Counted from the stretch's first letter, positions 10,703-21,068 are shown. The stretch: 64,000 nucleotides of DNA from Candidatus Desulfobacillus denitrificans (GCA_017347485.1 AP021857.1:930001-994000), one strand, 5' to 3'. Made by a program: numbers and translations. Notes: generated by a model from the letters alone, not told the origin.

Positions 10703-10936
10703 TTAGAGGGCGCCCTTGGCGCGCAGTTCGGCGAGGACGGTGTCGATGCCCTTCTTGTCGATGGTGCGCAGGCCGGCGTTGGACACGCGCAGGCTCACCC
10801 AGCGGTTTTCGGACTCGACCCAGAAGCGGCGGCTCTGCAGGTTCGGCAGAAAGCGGCGCTTGGTCTTGTTGTTGGCGTGGGAGACGTGGTTTCCCACCAT
10901 CGGTGCCTTACCGGTCACCTGGCAAACGCGGGCCAT
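10703..10936 (-). CDS. rpmB: 50S ribosomal protein L28
   Basis: The 77-residue product [20 protein letters not shown] is bL28, a large-subunit protein needed for late assembly. Length and the [16 protein letters not shown] block match the family. It is the first gene of the rpmB-rpmG pair. The short AT-rich gap to radC (10937-10993) probably contains its promoter. Confidence 0.97.
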   Translation of the reverse strand: MARVCQVTGKAPMVGNHVSHANNKTKRRFLPNLQSRRFWVESENRWVSLRVSNAGLRTIDKKGIDTVLAELRAKGAL

Positions 10937-10993
10937 GATGTGCTCCAGAAATCGGAATTAGCAAAGCCGCGCATTATACGCAATGTTTGGCTG

Positions 10994-11671
10994 TCAAATC
11001 AAGCCTTTTTCGGCGAAGGACAGGGGCTCGCCGGGGCCGGCGACGATGAAGTGGTCGAGCAGCCTGACGTCCACCAGCGCCAGGGCCTGTTTCAGGGCCT
11101 GGGTGAGCGCCTCGTCGGTCCGGCTCGGCTCGGCCACCCCCGAGGGATGGTTGTGGGCGAGGAGGGCGCCGGCCGCGTTGTGCGCCAGCGCCAGCTTGAC
11201 CACCTCGCGCGGATGCACGCTGGTCTGGGTCAGCGTGCCGCGGAACAGCTCTTCGGCGGCGATCAGGCGGTTCTGCGCGTCGAGCAGCAGCACCATGAAC
11301 ACCTCGTGCGGCAGTCCGGACAGCCTCAGCCGCAGCCAGTCGCGCACGCTGCGCGGCGAGGCGAGGGCGTCGCCGGCACGGATTTCCTCCTTGAGCGCGC
11401 GCCGCGCCATTTCCAGCACGGCCTGCAACTGGGCGTACTTGGCGTCGCCCATGCCGGGGATGGCGGCGAACTCCGCCCGGCTGGCGGCGAACAGGCGATT
11501 CAGGCCGCCGAAGTGTCCGAGCAGGGTGCGCGCCAGGTCGACGGCGCTCGATCCCTTCACGCCGACGCGCAGGAAGAGGGCCAGCAGCTCGGCGTCGGAG
11601 AGCGCCTGCGCGCCATGCGCCAGCAGCCGCTCGCGCGGGCGCTCGCTTTCGGGCCAGTCGGTGATCGCCAT
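10994..11671 (-). CDS. radC: RadC/JAB-domain protein
   Basis: The 225-residue protein has an N-terminal helix-hairpin-helix region ([16 protein letters not shown]). A C-terminal JAMM metal site follows, [14 protein letters not shown], which fits HxH(x)10D. The RadC role in DNA repair is disputed; the domain is common in housekeeping and mobile contexts. I placed the start at MAITDW. An in-frame extension to 11704 would add 11 residues and enter the coaBC leader. It is divergent from coaBC, as often seen in proteobacteria. Confidence 0.9.
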   Translation of the reverse strand: MAITDWPESERPRERLLAHGAQALSDAELLALFLRVGVKGSSAVDLARTLLGHFGGLNRLFAASRAEFAAIPGMGDAKYAQLQAVLEMARRALKEEIRAGDALASPRSVRDWLRLRLSGLPHEVFMVLLLDAQNRLIAAEELFRGTLTQTSVHPREVVKLALAHNAAGALLAHNHPSGVAEPSRTDEALTQALKQALALVDVRLLDHFIVAGPGEPLSFAEKGLI

Positions 11672-11718
11672 GCGTATAGTAGAATCGTGCGGAACGGTTT
11701 CCATTCTATCTCATCGTC

Positions 11719-12918
11719 ATGGCTGAACTGAAGCGCAAGCGGCTGGTGCTGGGCGTCACGGGCGGCATCGCCGCCTACAAGGCGGCGGAACTGGCGCGCC
11801 GGCTCGTCAGGGACGGCGCCGAGGTGCATGCCGTGCTGACGGCGTCCGGCGCGCGCTTCGTCACGCCGGTCACCTTCCAGGCGCTCACCGGCAGGCTGGC
11901 CTGGTGCGACGCGTGGGATGCGCGCATGCCGGACAACATGGCGCACATCGAACTCTCTCGCGCCGCCGATGCCATCGTCGTCGCGCCGGCCTCGGCGGAC
12001 TTCCTCGCCCGGCTGGCGCACGGCCGCGCCGACGACCTGCTCTCGGCGCTGTGCCTGGCGCGCGACTGCCCTTTGCTGGTCGCCCCGGCCATGAACCGCC
12101 AGATGTGGGAGAACCCCGCCACGCAGCGCAACAAAAGTCAGTTGCTCGCCGACGGCGTGACGATCCTCGGCCCGGCGGCGGGCGAGCAGGCCTGCGGCGA
12201 AACCGGCCTCGGCCGCATGCTCGAGCCGGAGGAGATCCACGATGCGCTGGTCGGCTTCTTCCAGCCGAAGCTGCTGGCGGGCCGGCGCCTCATGCTCACC
12301 GCCGGACCGACCTTCGAGGCGCTCGACGCCGTGCGCGGCCTGACCAACCCCAGCTCCGGCAAGATGGGCTTCGCGCTGGCGCGCGCCGCGCGCGATGCCG
12401 GTGCCGAGGTGACGCTGGTCGCCGGGCCGGTGGCGCTGCCGACACCCTTCGGCGTGACGCGCATCGACGTGACGAGCGCGCGCGAGATGCACGCGGCGGT
12501 GATGCAGCGCGTCGACGCCTGCGACATCTTCATCGGCGTTGCGGCGGTGGCCGATTACCGTCCGGCCGAACCGGTGCGCGGGAAAATGAAGAAAGGCGAC
12601 CAGCCGATCGCGATCGCGCTGACGCCCAACCCGGACATCCTGGCCGAGGTCGCCGCGCGGCCGCGGCCGCCCTTCTGCGTCGGCTTTGCCGCGGAAAGCC
12701 ATGACCTGGAAAAGTACGCCGAGGACAAGCGGCGGAAGAAAAAGGTCGACCTGGTGGTCGGCAATCTGGTGCAGGAGGCCATGGGCAGCGACAGCAACGC
12801 GGTGATCCTGTTCGACGACCAGGGCAGGCATCCGCTCGGCCCGGCGCCGAAGATAGAAATCGCCCGCGGCATCGTCGCCCACGTCGGCGCCCTGCTCGCT
12901 GGCAACGGAGGAGAGTAA
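11719..12918 (+). CDS. coaBC: CoaBC: phosphopantothenoylcysteine decarboxylase / phosphopantothenate-cysteine ligase
   Basis: This bifunctional 399-residue enzyme joins cysteine to 4'-phosphopantothenate and decarboxylates the product in CoA synthesis. The N-terminal flavin decarboxylase (1-190) shows GVTGGIAAYK, the catalytic region MAHIELSRAAD, PAMNRQMW and ACGETGLGRM with its Cys. The C-terminal ligase (about 192-399) starts MLTAGPTFEALD and has the KMKK and RRKKKVD lysine-rich region. The stop abuts the dut start. Confidence 0.97.
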   Translation: MAELKRKRLVLGVTGGIAAYKAAELARRLVRDGAEVHAVLTASGARFVTPVTFQALTGRLAWCDAWDARMPDNMAHIELSRAADAIVVAPASADFLARLAHGRADDLLSALCLARDCPLLVAPAMNRQMWENPATQRNKSQLLADGVTILGPAAGEQACGETGLGRMLEPEEIHDALVGFFQPKLLAGRRLMLTAGPTFEALDAVRGLTNPSSGKMGFALARAARDAGAEVTLVAGPVALPTPFGVTRIDVTSAREMHAAVMQRVDACDIFIGVAAVADYRPAEPVRGKMKKGDQPIAIALTPNPDILAEVAARPRPPFCVGFAAESHDLEKYAEDKRRKKKVDLVVGNLVQEAMGSDSNAVILFDDQGRHPLGPAPKIEIARGIVAHVGALLAGNGGE

Positions 12919-13368
12919 GTGCATCGCATCGACGTCCGCATCCTCGACCCGCGCCTGAAGGACCATCCGCCGCATTACGCCACGCCCGGCTCCGCCGGGC
13001 TCGACCTGCGCGCCTGCGTCGCGGCGCCGGTGAAGCTGCATCCGGGCGACACGCAGCTGATACCTGCCGGCATTGCCATCCATCTCGCCGACCCCGGCCT
13101 GGCGGCGCTGATCCTGCCGCGCTCGGGGCTGGGTCACAAGCACGGCATCGTGCTCGGCAACCTCACCGGCCTGATCGACTCCGACTACCAGGGCGAGATC
13201 TTCGTCTCCACCTGGAACCGCGGCCGCGAGACCTTCACCATCAATCCGCTGGACCGCCTGGCGCAGATGATCGTCGTGCCGGTGCTGCAGGTGGCCTTCA
13301 ACGTCGTCGACAGCTTCGAGGCGTCGCACCGCGGCGCCGGCGGCTTCGGCAGCACCGGGCACGGCTGA
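12919..13368 (+). CDS. dut: dUTPase
   Basis: Dut hydrolyses dUTP to dUMP, keeping uracil out of DNA and feeding thymidylate synthesis. The five trimeric dUTPase motifs appear in order: [40 protein letters not shown] and GGFGSTGHG. At 149 residues the length is typical. The start is GTG, placed directly after the coaBC stop with GGAGGAG upstream. coaBC-dut is a familiar pair. Confidence 0.97.
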   Translation: MHRIDVRILDPRLKDHPPHYATPGSAGLDLRACVAAPVKLHPGDTQLIPAGIAIHLADPGLAALILPRSGLGHKHGIVLGNLTGLIDSDYQGEIFVSTWNRGRETFTINPLDRLAQMIVVPVLQVAFNVVDSFEASHRGAGGFGSTGHG

Positions 13369-13372
13369 AAAA

Positions 13373-13398
13373 ACAAACCCCGCCGCAGCGGGGTTTGT
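13373..13398. terminator. bidirectional hairpin terminator between dut and fccB
   Basis: A perfect 11-bp stem ACAAACCCCGC / GCGGGGTTTGT with loop CGCA starts 4 bases after the dut stop, preceded by an A-run. It separates the forward dut operon from the convergent fcc cluster. Confidence 0.88.
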
Positions 13399-13416
13399 CC
13401 TTGGGGCCGCGAACGT

Positions 13417-14706
13417 TCAGCTCGACATCTCGGTGAGGATGTTCTTCAGCCAGCTCTCGGCATAGATCGCCTCGAGCTCGGAGAGGTCCGGCGAAACGGC
13501 CACCGAACCGGGGGCGGCGACGATGGCGCTCTTGGCCTTGTCGACCAGATACACGCCGGTGACGCTGACCGCTTCCTTGGCGGAGAGATAGCTGAAGCAG
13601 GTGTTGATGCCCGACATGTCGACGAGTTCGCGGCCGTTCATCGCGTTCACGATGTTGGTCGCGCAGGTCTTCGCCTCGGAGTTGGCCGAGTAGCCGGACT
13701 TCGGCATGGCGCCGGCGATGCAGGCGTCGCCGATGACATGGATGTCCTTCTTGACGGTCGACTCGAAGGTGGTCGGGTTGATCGGGCACCAGTTCTTGTC
13801 CGGACCGACCACGCCGGCGGCGACGGCGATGGCACCGGCGCGCTGCGGCGGGATGAGGTTCACCACGTCGCCGCGGACGTCCTCCAGGCCCTCGATCAGC
13901 ACGGTCTTCTTGGCCGCGTCGATCTCGGTGACCTTCTTCGCCGGCCGGTAGTCGATGATGCCCTCGTAATGCTTTTTCCAGCCCTTCAGGAACAGGCCCT
14001 TCTTCGAGACGATGTCCGGGTTGGCGTCGAGGACGACGATCTTCGACTTCGGCTTGTGCTGCTTGAGGAACATGGCGATCATGCTGGCCCGCTCGTAGGG
14101 TCCGGGCGGGCAGCGGAAGGGCGCCAGCGGAATGCTCATCACCACGGTGCCGCCGGCCGGCATGGCTTCCAGCTGCTTGCGCAACAGAACGGTCTGCGGG
14201 CCGGCCTTCCAGGCGTGCGGCATGACATCCGGCGTGCTCGCCAGGTTGTAGCCCTTGATTTCCTCGGTGCGGAAATCGATGCCGGGCGAGAGTACCAGCT
14301 TGTCGTAACGAATGTCGCCGCGCGAAGTGCGAACCAGCTTGGCGGCCGCGTCGACGCCGGTGACCTCGGCCTGCACGAACTTGATGCCGTGGTTGGCCGC
14401 CAGCTTGTCGTAATTGATGGTCAGGCTCGACAGGTCCTTCAGCAGGCCGCCGAGGTAGAGGTTGGAGAACGGGCAGGAGACGAAATGATCGTTGCGCTCG
14501 ATCAGCACCACCTCGATGCTCTTGTCCATCATGCGGATGTACTTGGCGGCGATGGTGCCGCCGTAGCCGCCGCCGACCACCACCACCCGGCGACCGCCGG
14601 TGGGGCCTTCCATGCCGAGGCCGGCACAGCCCGTCATGACGCTCGCCGCGCCCAGGCCGGCGCCCGCGCCGATCAGTTTGAGAAAACTTCTGCGTTCCAT
14701 GGTCAT
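13417..14706 (-). CDS. fccB: flavocytochrome c sulfide dehydrogenase, flavoprotein subunit
   Basis: FccB oxidises sulfide with FAD and passes electrons to the dihaem FccA. The 429-residue protein starts with a twin-arginine signal (ERRSFLKLIGAG). It has an FAD-binding loop VVVVGGGYGGTIAAK, the redox cysteine region CPFSNLYLGG, a second cysteine region NWCPINP, and IGDACIAGAMPKSGYSANSEAK near the C-terminus. Together these match FccB/SoxF rather than sulfide:quinone reductase. Cofactor loading before Tat export is expected. It lies 13 bases after fccA. The physiological donor could be sulfide or a related sulfur species. Confidence 0.9.
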   Translation of the reverse strand: MTMERRSFLKLIGAGAGLGAASVMTGCAGLGMEGPTGGRRVVVVGGGYGGTIAAKYIRMMDKSIEVVLIERNDHFVSCPFSNLYLGGLLKDLSSLTINYDKLAANHGIKFVQAEVTGVDAAAKLVRTSRGDIRYDKLVLSPGIDFRTEEIKGYNLASTPDVMPHAWKAGPQTVLLRKQLEAMPAGGTVVMSIPLAPFRCPPGPYERASMIAMFLKQHKPKSKIVVLDANPDIVSKKGLFLKGWKKHYEGIIDYRPAKKVTEIDAAKKTVLIEGLEDVRGDVVNLIPPQRAGAIAVAAGVVGPDKNWCPINPTTFESTVKKDIHVIGDACIAGAMPKSGYSANSEAKTCATNIVNAMNGRELVDMSGINTCFSYLSAKEAVSVTGVYLVDKAKSAIVAAPGSVAVSPDLSELEAIYAESWLKNILTEMSS

Positions 14707-14719
14707 GTTTAGCCCTCCC

Positions 14720-15298
14720 TTATTTCACGCTGGCGTAGAACTGCAGAAGGGCGTCCAGGTCCTGCTTGGACAGCGGCTTCACCTTCTCGGCCATTTTTTC
14801 CGGCATCTTGCGATGGCCGCTCAGATACTGGTCCATCTGGATCTGCAGGTAGGGCAGCCACTGGCTGGCCATGATCGGCGAGTCATCCTTGCCTTCCTTG
14901 CCGCTTTCCATGTGGCAGCGCGAGCAGCTCTCCTCCTCCAGGCTCTTGCCGCGGGCGACCTTGGCGGCGTCGAGGGCCTGGCTGGTGATATGGAACTTCT
15001 GCTTGGAGAAGTAATCCCCCATGGCGGCGAAGTCGGCGTCGCTGTAGCCCTTGGCCAGGCGGCCCATGACGGTCGCCGGACGTTCGCCGCTCTTGAACTT
15101 CTTCATGGCGGTGACGATGGATTCCTTCGAATGGCCGGCCAGGCTCGGCATGGACGGGCCGGCGCTGGCGCCGTTGGTGCCATGGCAGCCGCCGCAGGCA
15201 TTGGCCAGCATCGCCGGTGTCGGCGGGGCCGCGAACGCGCTCGCCGACATGGCCAGGGCGGCAGCCGACAGCGCCCACTTGAATCGACTTATTTTCAT
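14720..15298 (-). CDS. fccA: dihaem cytochrome c, FccA-like
   Basis: The 192-residue periplasmic cytochrome has a Sec signal (cleavage near AFA-APP, about residue 24) and two c-type haem sites, CGGCH (35-39) and CSRCH (125-129), in a c4-like tandem. Its position 13 bases before fccB makes it the electron acceptor subunit of flavocytochrome c. I chose the second in-frame ATG because AAGGAGGAG is spaced 6 bases from it and abuts the earlier ATG at 15304. It may also donate to terminal oxidases. Confidence 0.88.
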   Translation of the reverse strand: MKISRFKWALSAAALAMSASAFAAPPTPAMLANACGGCHGTNGASAGPSMPSLAGHSKESIVTAMKKFKSGERPATVMGRLAKGYSDADFAAMGDYFSKQKFHITSQALDAAKVARGKSLEEESCSRCHMESGKEGKDDSPIMASQWLPYLQIQMDQYLSGHRKMPEKMAEKVKPLSKQDLDALLQFYASVK

Positions 15299-15354
15299 AA
15301 GCATCTCCTCCTTTTCCGTTAAAAATACTGCTCGATACTTCTCTTGCTACTGCA

Positions 15355-16257
15355 TCAAGGCTTGCTGACGTTGATGTAGTTCTTGACGTCCGGATTCGGC
15401 TTGTCGAGTCCGAACTGGTAGCCCAGCGAGACGTAGTGGTAGCGTGCCTCGGTGTAGTCCTCGTGGATGGCGAAGCCGAAATTGTAGACCTTGCCCGCGG
15501 AAATGACGTGATCGCCGGTGCCGCCGCCGGCCAGCGTGCGCTCGAAGGTGACGACCCACTTGTTGCCTTCCTTGATGCCTTCGGCCTTGACGAGACCCTT
15601 GCCGCCTTCCATGACGCGCTTGTCGGCGACGTAGCCGTCCACCGGCTTCTCGCCCTTGGCGCTCCTGAACTGCATCAGGTCGTAGAACTTGCCGGAGGCG
15701 AGATCGGCGCCCTTGACGTACTTGGTCTTCTTGTCGTCCTTGGCGTCCTTCATGGTGCGCAGGTCATTGTGGCAGGTGGCCCAGCAGCCGTTCAGCTCGG
15801 CGCCTTCGACGGTGCCGCCGCCGTCGAACAGCATGGTGAGCTTCATTTCGTTCTTCTTGTCCATCTTGACGTCGCCGACCTTCGGCGGCACCCACTCGAA
15901 GCGGAAGTAGATCTTCTCGCCGTCGTGCGCGGCCTGGAACTGCACCGGCAGCCAGCCCACCTTGCCGGCGATCGGCTTCGGCTCGAGCACGGTCTTCGAA
16001 CTGCCGGCGGGCTTGCCGGCGACGATCAGGTTGCCGACGTCCTGGGCATCGCCCTCGTGGCATTTGGCGCAGGGGCGCTTCTTGTCGACGATGTCGGGCA
16101 CCGCCGAATGATCGGCCTTGTTCATGACCCACTCCAGGCTGGCCTGGCCCGGGTAGAACACCTTGATCTTGCGCACCGGCACCTTGCTCCAGTCCGGCGC
16201 GGCCGCCGCCGAACCCGCGAGTAGGACACCCGCCAACGCAATCGCTATCTTGTTCAT
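15355..16257 (-). CDS. haem-binding protein, ethylbenzene dehydrogenase gamma-like, with c-type haem motif
   Basis: The 300-residue exported protein has a signal peptide (cleavage near AAA-APD). A CAKCH haem c site follows (about residues 63-67). The long beta-rich region resembles the haem-binding domain shared by cytochrome c-552 and the gamma subunits of ethylbenzene and DMSO dehydrogenases (blocks DGEKIYFRFEW, FGFAIHEDYTEARYHYVSLGYQ). A second site reads CWATCH, an unusual Cx3CH spacing. No molybdoenzyme catalytic subunit is encoded nearby. It lies between napC-like and fccA genes, so an electron relay role is likely. Confidence 0.8.
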   Translation of the reverse strand: MNKIAIALAGVLLAGSAAAAPDWSKVPVRKIKVFYPGQASLEWVMNKADHSAVPDIVDKKRPCAKCHEGDAQDVGNLIVAGKPAGSSKTVLEPKPIAGKVGWLPVQFQAAHDGEKIYFRFEWVPPKVGDVKMDKKNEMKLTMLFDGGGTVEGAELNGCWATCHNDLRTMKDAKDDKKTKYVKGADLASGKFYDLMQFRSAKGEKPVDGYVADKRVMEGGKGLVKAEGIKEGNKWVVTFERTLAGGGTGDHVISAGKVYNFGFAIHEDYTEARYHYVSLGYQFGLDKPNPDVKNYINVSKP

Positions 16258-16335
16258 GCTCACTCCTGTTGCAATGCCCGATGGGCGAACATCAATGGAC
16301 AAAACCGGCGACGGCCAGCGCCGCCGGATTCACGC

Positions 16336-16926
16336 TCAGCCTTCCTTGGGCGCCTGACTGCCCTCGGCTTGCTGATGCACCGGCTTGTGGGCGATACCCT
16401 TGTGGCACTCGATGCAGGTCTTGCCGTCCTCCACCGCGCCCTCGTGCTTCACCACCGAGCGATCCTTCTGCTTTTCCGGATCCATGGTCTTGAAGTCGTG
16501 GCAGTTGCGGCACTCCTTGGAATCCCGGTCCTTCATGCGCTCCCACACGCGCTGCGCCATGGTCAGCCGGTAGGCCTCGAACTTCTCCGGCGTGTCGATG
16601 GTGCCCTGGATATGGCCGATGACGTCGCGTGCGGCCATCAGCTTCTGGAAGGACTTGAACAGGTAGTCGGTGGGCGTCTTGCTGCTGGCGACATGGCAGT
16701 CGGCGCACTGCACGGTGGTGCCGCTGCGGTTCTTGTAGTGCACGGTCTTCTTGAGTTCCTCGTAGGGAATGGTCATCTCGTGGCAGGAAACGCAGAACTC
16801 GGAGCGGTTGGTCCATTCCATGGCGGTATTCAGGCCGCCCCAGATGATGATGCCGCCGACGACGCCGACGACCAGGGTGCGCAGCATCATGCGGGCGCCT
16901 TTGTGCTTCACGTCTTTTTCGCTCAT
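16336..16926 (-). CDS. tetrahaem NapC/NirT-family cytochrome c
   Basis: The 196-residue protein has one N-terminal membrane anchor (about 15-35) and four CxxCH sites: CVSCHEM (45-51), CADCH, CRNCH and CIECH. The Met two residues after the first haem His is typical of NapC/NrfH quinol dehydrogenases, which pass electrons from the quinol pool to periplasmic enzymes. No nap or nrf genes are present here. Its partner is therefore likely the downstream haem proteins of the same leftward cluster (79 bases to the next gene). Confidence 0.9.
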   Translation of the reverse strand: MSEKDVKHKGARMMLRTLVVGVVGGIIIWGGLNTAMEWTNRSEFCVSCHEMTIPYEELKKTVHYKNRSGTTVQCADCHVASSKTPTDYLFKSFQKLMAARDVIGHIQGTIDTPEKFEAYRLTMAQRVWERMKDRDSKECRNCHDFKTMDPEKQKDRSVVKHEGAVEDGKTCIECHKGIAHKPVHQQAEGSQAPKEG

Positions 16927-17156
16927 TTCAATAAACCAGCAGTCATGTTGTCGCCGGCTGCGGCCGGCTGGATCGCCACGCGGAGAATTGTTGTTTTCGA
17001 GGAATTATTGCAGCCGTATACGCTTCGGACAAGCCCAAATATAGTGATCGAAGAATCAAGGACTTTCATATTCGGGAGGGCTGATATTCCGCCGCCCAAC
17101 GGCAGGATGTCGGCGACGGGGTCGGAGGGTCCATTCGGCTGCGATGAGGTTTGCCA
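16927..17156. other. intergenic region upstream of the NapC-like gene
   Basis: This 230-base gap is richer in A/T than its neighbours in its middle part. It contains a short GC inverted repeat, GCCGGC-TGCG-GCCGGC, near 16951-16967. It probably holds a promoter for the cytochrome genes. I see no canonical FNR box: the nearest match, TGAT-N6-ATCA near 17046, has the wrong spacing. Confidence 0.4.
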
Positions 17157-17984
17157 CTACTTGATGCCGAGCATCTTGGCCAGTTCCTCGAAATCGGCCA
17201 GCTTGGCCGGCTCGAAGCCGGGGAAGTTGGAATAGCGCAGGAACTCCTGGGCGTCCTTGTCCTGGGTCGCCTTGAGCAAGGCCTCGGTGACCGCCCGCCT
17301 TTCCGATTCGGGCAGGTCGCCGCGCACGGCGAAGGTCAGGTGCGGCACGCCCTTCCCGCTGTGGATGAGGTTCATGTTCTCCCCCTTGTTGGTCCACACG
17401 TTGAACAGGCCCGAATTGGCCACGCCGATGTCGATCAGGTTCATCTGCATGCCGGCCAGCACGCCGTCGGCGTCGTTGTAGTAGGCGATGCTGGAAAAAT
17501 ATTTTTCCGGATCGCCGACGCCGAGCGCCTTCAGTTCGGCGTAAGCCAGCTTGGTGATCATGGCGTCCTTGCCGGTGAAGCCGATGCGCTTGCCCTTCAT
17601 GTCCTCGGGAAAGGCGATGTTGGTCCTCGCCGGCGCCATGAAGGAAACCGAAAGCAGGCCGGGAACCTTGGCGACCGGAACGTAGCCGGCCGACTTGTTC
17701 GCCTCGAGGACGGCCGAGGGGGCGACGAACATCATGTGGTAGCGCTTGGCCTTGGCGCGCTCACCGAAGGAGGTGAAGTTGCGCGTCCCCTCGACGCGCA
17801 CCGGGCGCTTGAGCACCCTGCCGAGATAGGCCGTGAGTCCTTCGTATTCCGAGGCGATCATTTGCGGGCTGGCGCCGTAGCTGATGACGCCGAGCAGATA
17901 GGCCCTCTCCTGCGCGGCGGCAGGTTGCCCGGCGAGCAGCGCGATGCCCATCGAAAGAATGCCAAGCAGCTTGCGCACCATCAT
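17157..17984 (-). CDS. PhnD/SsuA-type periplasmic substrate-binding protein
   Basis: The 275-residue protein has a signal peptide (cleavage near AAA-QER). Its fold is the PhnD-like type II binding protein: LLGVISYGASPQMIASEYEGLTAYLG, a central VAPSAVLEANKSAG, and GKRIGFTGKDAMITKLAYAELKALG. These bind phosphonates, oxyanions or other small ligands and serve ABC importers or sensor kinases. No permease, ATPase or histidine kinase is next to it. Its placement before the cytochrome cluster suggests a ligand-sensing or delivery role. Ligand unknown. Confidence 0.85.
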   Translation of the reverse strand: MMVRKLLGILSMGIALLAGQPAAAQERAYLLGVISYGASPQMIASEYEGLTAYLGRVLKRPVRVEGTRNFTSFGERAKAKRYHMMFVAPSAVLEANKSAGYVPVAKVPGLLSVSFMAPARTNIAFPEDMKGKRIGFTGKDAMITKLAYAELKALGVGDPEKYFSSIAYYNDADGVLAGMQMNLIDIGVANSGLFNVWTNKGENMNLIHSGKGVPHLTFAVRGDLPESERRAVTEALLKATQDKDAQEFLRYSNFPGFEPAKLADFEELAKMLGIK

Positions 17985-18185
17985 GTGTTGCTCTCCCCCA
18001 AGAGTCGCTTCGTCGCTACGCGTACTGGGACTGTTTGCGTGATAATCGAATTAAGCCGTTGCTTTCTCACGACAAGTTAAATGATATTCATGAATGGGGC
18101 AATTAATTCTCTTGTTAGCCCAATCACGTAACATATTTGAGGCGTTGCCTATTGCATTGGCCATGGCGGATCGAAAGCGGAAAAA
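17985..18185. promoter_or_regulatory. divergent AT-rich promoter region, PhnD-like gene / lipoyl-protein gene
   Basis: About 200 bases separate the two divergent starts. The middle (about 18040-18135) is strongly AT-rich against the surrounding GC-rich DNA, as expected for two promoters. I could not assign a single convincing -35/-10 pair or a known operator. Confidence 0.4.
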
Positions 18186-18455
18186 ATGAGTCGCATCGTC
18201 GAAGTACGCATGCCCAAATATCCCGAATGCTGGGAGACCTGCGGCAACTGCGGCAGCGGGGACGTGGTCATCGACACCCTGCTGGTCGGGCCGGGCGACA
18301 GCCTGGCCTGCGACGACACCATTCTCGTGCTGGAAACCGGCAAGGTGGCGCTCGACATACCGAGCCCGCAGGCCGGCCGCGTGGTCGGGGTGTTCGTCGA
18401 GGTGGGCGATCGCGTGCCGGAAGGCGCCCTGCTGCTGACGATCGAGACCGAATGA
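18186..18455 (+). CDS. small stand-alone biotinyl/lipoyl-domain protein with Cys-rich insert
   Basis: The 89-residue protein is a single lipoyl/biotinyl domain. The hairpin VLETGKVALDIPSPQAGRV carries the modifiable Lys (about 53) in an ETGKV context closer to the lipoyl ETDKA than to the biotin AMKM motif, and the C-terminus VGDRVPEGALLLTIE is typical. Near the N-terminus it holds CWETCGNC, giving Cys15, Cys19 and Cys22, which ordinary E2 domains lack. No dehydrogenase or carboxylase partner is encoded here. It may be a swinging-arm carrier for sulfur or acyl groups; function unproven. Confidence 0.8.
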   Translation: MSRIVEVRMPKYPECWETCGNCGSGDVVIDTLLVGPGDSLACDDTILVLETGKVALDIPSPQAGRVVGVFVEVGDRVPEGALLLTIETE

Positions 18456-18501
18456 GCGCCGTCGGCTAGAATCCGCATTTCGCTTTCACGGGCACTCCAG
18501 C

Positions 18502-20165
<1,664 letters not shown>

Positions 20166-20169
<4 letters not shown>

Positions 20170-21068
20170 CTGTGTCGAACAGCAAGCTTCTCGCCGTGCT
20201 GTGCGGACTGACTTTTTCCGCCATGGCATTGGCCTCCGACGAAGCCGGCCTGGCCGCCGTGCGCGACCTGGGGCGACTGAACGGGCAGGCGCTGGCGTGC
20301 GGGCAGAAGGATGCCGCGGCCTGGCTGCGCGTGCTGATGCTCAACCATGCGCCGAAGACGCGGGCCTACGGCGAAGCCTACGAGGAAGGCACGCAGGAAA
20401 CCTTCCTTGCCCACGGCAAGGGCGCGCCCTGCCCGGCGGCGGCCGAACTGGCGGCAAAGGTCGATGCGATCACGCAGCGCCTGAAAAATGTCCTGCCTGT
20501 GGCCGGCCAGGTGCCGGCGGGGCATAACGCGGGCGAGTCGGTGCCGAACGCCGTCGTGCCGCGCTACCTGCTGCAGGACCCGAACGGCCGCGCGGTGACC
20601 AACGAGGACTTCCTCGGCCGCTTCCAGCTGATCGCCTTCGGCTATACCTCCTGCCCCGACGTCTGTCCCACCACGATGCTGGAGATGCAGGAGGTGCTGA
20701 AGGCGCTGGGCGAGCGGGCCGCCCAGCTGCAGCCGATCTTCATCACCGTCGACCCGGAGCGCGACAGCGCCCAGGTGCTGCGCGAATACACCTCGGCCTT
20801 CGATCCGCGCATCCTCGGCCTGCGCGGCTCCGAGGCGCTGACGCGCCGCGCCGCCGCCGAGTTCAGGGTGCGCTACGAAAAGGTACGCGATCCCGCCGCG
20901 CCGCCAGGCAGCTACACCGTCGACCATTCGGCCGGCATGATCCTGATCGGCTTGGACGGGCGCGTCGAGGTCCGCTTCGCCTATGCCACGCCGGCGCGGC
21001 AGGTCGCCGAGCGCATCGAGGCGCTGATGCGGGAGGGCGGGCCGCGCCAGCAGCCGCGCCGCCAGTAA
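20166..21068 (+). CDS. SCO1/SenC-family copper protein with extra N-terminal domain
   Basis: SCO proteins deliver or reduce copper sites during cytochrome c oxidase assembly. The thioredoxin-like C-terminal half has TSCPDVCP (CxxxC, about 162-166) and the distal copper ligand in TVDHSAG (about 253). The first 130 residues form a signal peptide plus a helical region with Cys45 and Cys89 that ordinary SCO proteins do not carry. At 300 residues it is about 100 longer than usual. The start overlaps ettA; the stop overlaps the ygiD start. Confidence 0.88.
20206..20215 (+). repeat. dispersed motif GACTGACTTT, copy 3
   Basis: In the signal-peptide codons of the SCO-like gene, extended by two more T and CC. 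Confidence 0.8.

Noticed and set aside
11557..13362. 601-codon open frame antisense to coaBC and dut
   Set aside because: Covers two certain genes on the other strand and shows only low-complexity composition.
17046..17059. FNR-like TGAT...ATCA upstream of the cytochrome genes
   Set aside because: The gap is six bases rather than the four of an FNR box.
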